Shown here: piece by piece, positions 62,467 through 64,000 of the stretch
How the letters are laid out: each line of letters starts with the position of its first letter
Position numbering within the stretch: position 1 is the stretch's first letter
Origin: Actinacidiphila paucisporea
GTDB lineage: Bacteria > Actinomycetota > Actinomycetes > Streptomycetales > Streptomycetaceae
Direction of reading: 5' to 3'
NCBI RefSeq assembly: GCF_900142575.1
Contig: NZ_FRBI01000006.1
Span: 242,418 to 306,417, forward strand
DNA: 64,000 bases
Position numbers and translations under genes: made by a program
Notes under the pieces: generated by a model
Databases searched by the model: none
What the model was told of the DNA's origin: nothing
The model's input: the letters and a program-made list of their open reading frames with translations, nothing else

Positions 62467-62514
62467 CCCCGGGCCGGTCGGTCACCCTTCGCAGGGTGTC
62501 CGACCGGCCCGGGG
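62467..62514 (-). terminator. Strong terminator after qcrB
   Basis: CCCCGGGCCGGTCGG (from 62467) pairs with CCGACCGGCCCGGGG (ending 62514) around an inner CACCCT/AGGGTG stem and loop TCGC, a total of 21 bp with one mismatch. On the minus strand it is followed by CTTTTC, a U-tract. Ends the qcr operon 27 bases after the qcrB stop. Confidence 0.9.
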
Positions 62515-62540
62515 CGGATCGTCGAAGCCGGGGCAACGGG

Positions 62541-64000
62541 TCAGTGGTGACCGTGGCCGCTCGTGATCTCGTCGTACTCCTCGACGGTCGGCTTCGGGAT
62601 CTGGCTGTGCTCGCCGTAGAAGTTGCGGGACAGCCTCGCCCGCACCTTCGTGACCGCGCTCACCTTGCGCTCCACGCCGTTCTCGTCGACCTCGGGGCCG
62701 ATGTCGAGCGGCTGGGGCTGCGGGTGGGCGGTGAGGATGTGCAGCTCCGTCTGGTCCAGCGGCTCGTGCACCTCGATGAACTCACCGTGCGGCAGCCGCT
62801 TGATGATGCCGGACTCGCGGCCGTGCAGCACCTTGTCGCGGTCCCTGCGCTGCAGGCCGAGGCAGATGCGCTTGGTGACGAAGTACGACAGCACCGGCAC
62901 CACGAAGAAGCCGATCCGCACCGACCAGGTGATCGTCTCGATCGACAGGTGGAAGTGCGTGGCCCACAGGTCGTTGCCGCCACCGATCAGCAGCGTGAAG
63001 TACAGCATCAGCCAGGCGACACCGAAGCCGGTGCGCACCGGGCGGTTGCGCGGCCGGTCCAGGAGATGGTGTTCACCCCTGTCGCCGGTGACCCACGACT
63101 CGAGGAACGGCCAGACCGCGATGGCGATCAGGACGGTCGGGAACACTATCAACGGGATGAACACGCCGAGCACGAGCGTGTGGCCCCAGGCGCTGATCTC
63201 CCAGCCGGGCATCACCCGGATCAGGCCTTCGGAGAAGCCCATGTACCAGTCGGGCTGCGCGCCGGTGGACACCTGGTCCGGCCGGTACGGGCCCATGGTC
63301 CAGATCGGGTTGATGGTGGCGATCGCCGCGATGGCCGCGATGACGCCGAAGACCAGGAAGAAGAAGCCGCCGGCCTTCGCGGTGTAGATCGGGAAGAACG
63401 GCATACCGACGACGTTCTTCTCGGTCTTGCCCGCACCCGCGAACTGGGTGTGCTTGTGGTAGAAGACCAGGATCAGGTGGGCGACCAGCAGGGCCGCCAT
63501 GATGCCCGGCAGCAGCAGGATGTGCGCCGAGTAGAAGATCGGCACGAAGTTGTGGCCGGGGAATTCGCCGCCGAACAGGAACATCGACAGATACGTGCCG
63601 ACGATCGGCGTGGACAGCACCGCGCCCTCGGTGAAGCGGACACCGGTGCCGGACAGCAGGTCGTCGGGCAGCGAGTAGCCGGTGAAGCCCTCGAACATGC
63701 CGATGAACAGCAGCGTCCAGCCGAACAGCCAGTTCAGCTCGCGCGGCTTGCGGAACGCTCCGGTGAAGAACACCCGCATCATGTGCACGATCATGCCCGC
63801 GATGAAGATCAGCGCGGACCAGTGGTGGATCTGCCGGATCAGCAGACCACCGCGCACCTCGAAGCTGATGTGCATCGTGGAGGCGTACGCCTCCGACATC
63901 CGCACGCCCTGCAGCGGAGCGTAGGGGCCGTTGTAGACGGTCTCGCTCATGCTGGGGTGGAAGAACAGCGTCAGGTACACACCCGTGAGGATGAGGATCG
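62541..64000 (-). CDS. qcrB: QcrB, cytochrome b subunit of the bc1 complex (partial at 5' end)
   Basis: The last ~486 codons; the start lies beyond 64000. Menaquinol-cytochrome c reductase subunit in the membrane. Eight or so helices with the haem-b histidines in RQIHHWSALIFIAGMIVHMMRVFFTGAFRKPRELNW and HNFVPIFYSAHILLLPGIMAALLVAHLILVFYHKHTQ, and the Qo-site PDWYMGFSEGLIRVMPGW (where b-type Qo motif PEWY reads PDWY, as in actinobacteria). A long C-terminal extension (~100 residues, SGIIKRLPHGEFIEVHEPLDQTELHILT) is typical of actinobacterial QcrB. Followed by a strong terminator, so it ends the qcrCAB operon. Confidence 0.96.
   Translation of the reverse strand, partial: ILILTGVYLTLFFHPSMSETVYNGPYAPLQGVRMSEAYASTMHISFEVRGGLLIRQIHHWSALIFIAGMIVHMMRVFFTGAFRKPRELNWLFGWTLLFIGMFEGFTGYSLPDDLLSGTGVRFTEGAVLSTPIVGTYLSMFLFGGEFPGHNFVPIFYSAHILLLPGIMAALLVAHLILVFYHKHTQFAGAGKTEKNVVGMPFFPIYTAKAGGFFFLVFGVIAAIAAIATINPIWTMGPYRPDQVSTGAQPDWYMGFSEGLIRVMPGWEISAWGHTLVLGVFIPLIVFPTVLIAIAVWPFLESWVTGDRGEHHLLDRPRNRPVRTGFGVAWLMLYFTLLIGGGNDLWATHFHLSIETITWSVRIGFFVVPVLSYFVTKRICLGLQRRDRDKVLHGRESGIIKRLPHGEFIEVHEPLDQTELHILTAHPQPQPLDIGPEVDENGVERKVSAVTKVRARLSRNFYGEHSQIPKPTVEEYDEITSGHGHH

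Overview
The window is very GC-rich, with strong G/C at third codon positions and many GTG starts and ATGA/GTGA gene overlaps. Almost every gene has a recognisable counterpart in Streptomyces, and gene order follows the S. coelicolor block that runs from the division and cell-wall (dcw) cluster to the cytochrome bc1 genes. I read it as a chromosomal core segment of a Streptomyces or close relative (Streptomycetaceae). Much of the same order is, from memory, also kept in Mycobacterium tuberculosis (murE/mraZ, then metF, Rv2175c-pknL, aroG, lipid and mannosyl genes, fadD15, pimB', NlpC/P60, trpD, qcrB), so most of this is ancient actinobacterial core rather than accessory DNA.

Layout. 1-4790 (minus strand): end of the dcw operon, murE (partial), ftsI, ftsL, rsmH and mraZ, with a four-repeat MraZ-type operator over the mraZ promoter. 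4950-10540 (plus): carbonic anhydrase, then a coupled moxR-DUF58-transglutaminase operon. 10761-14688: DUF3040 membrane protein, methyltransferase, a 196-bp palindromic MITE-like element, a HEPN-type protein, a TetR regulator and a DUF4126 membrane protein. 14717-19719: CrtI-like FAD oxidoreductase, geosmin synthase and a membrane protein with a Gln/Tyr/Gly-rich tail. 19755-25917: metF, thiE, an Rv2175c-like DNA-binding protein, a ferredoxin-reductase-like enzyme and, under a TPP riboswitch, thiO-thiS-thiG.

26094-33367: PASTA-domain Ser/Thr kinase, molybdopterin oxidoreductase, bacterioferritin and its ferredoxin (with an iron box), class II DAHP synthase and a secreted amidase. 33341-35478: a trp attenuator with a Trp-Trp-Trp leader peptide before a fused trpEG. 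35529-46932: uridine kinase, phosphofructokinase with a Crp-like site, the MacRS two-component pair, PlsC-type acyltransferase, lipase, FadD, a phosphoesterase, and a START-domain protein coupled to an ArsA-like ATPase with a degenerate P-loop. 46987-52360: glucokinase, an exo/endonuclease/phosphatase-family protein, a PimB'-like mannosyltransferase, a GT87-like mannosyltransferase and an M48 protease. 52407-57942: a lipoprotein metallopeptidase, two paralogous coiled-coil NlpC/P60 hydrolases and a NYN-domain protein. 58036-64000: zinc-ribbon protein, rhomboid protease overlapping a stand-alone AsnC/RAM protein, a class V aminotransferase under a SAM-IV riboswitch, trpD and the 3' part of qcrB.

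Themes. Cell-wall growth and its control dominate (dcw genes, PASTA kinase, amidase, NlpC/P60 pair, metalloproteases, mannosyltransferases). Aromatic and tryptophan synthesis is split into aroG, trpEG and trpD. RNA-level control is unusually visible: TPP and SAM-IV riboswitches, a trp attenuator, and a possible riboswitch leader before the second NlpC/P60 gene. I saw no tRNA or rRNA gene, CRISPR array, prophage or intact insertion sequence. I did not find a convincing wholly new multigene system; the least-explained items are the degenerate ArsA-like ATPase with its START partner, the Gln/Tyr-rich membrane protein, the rhomboid-RAM overlap and the secreted peptidase/hydrolase cluster.
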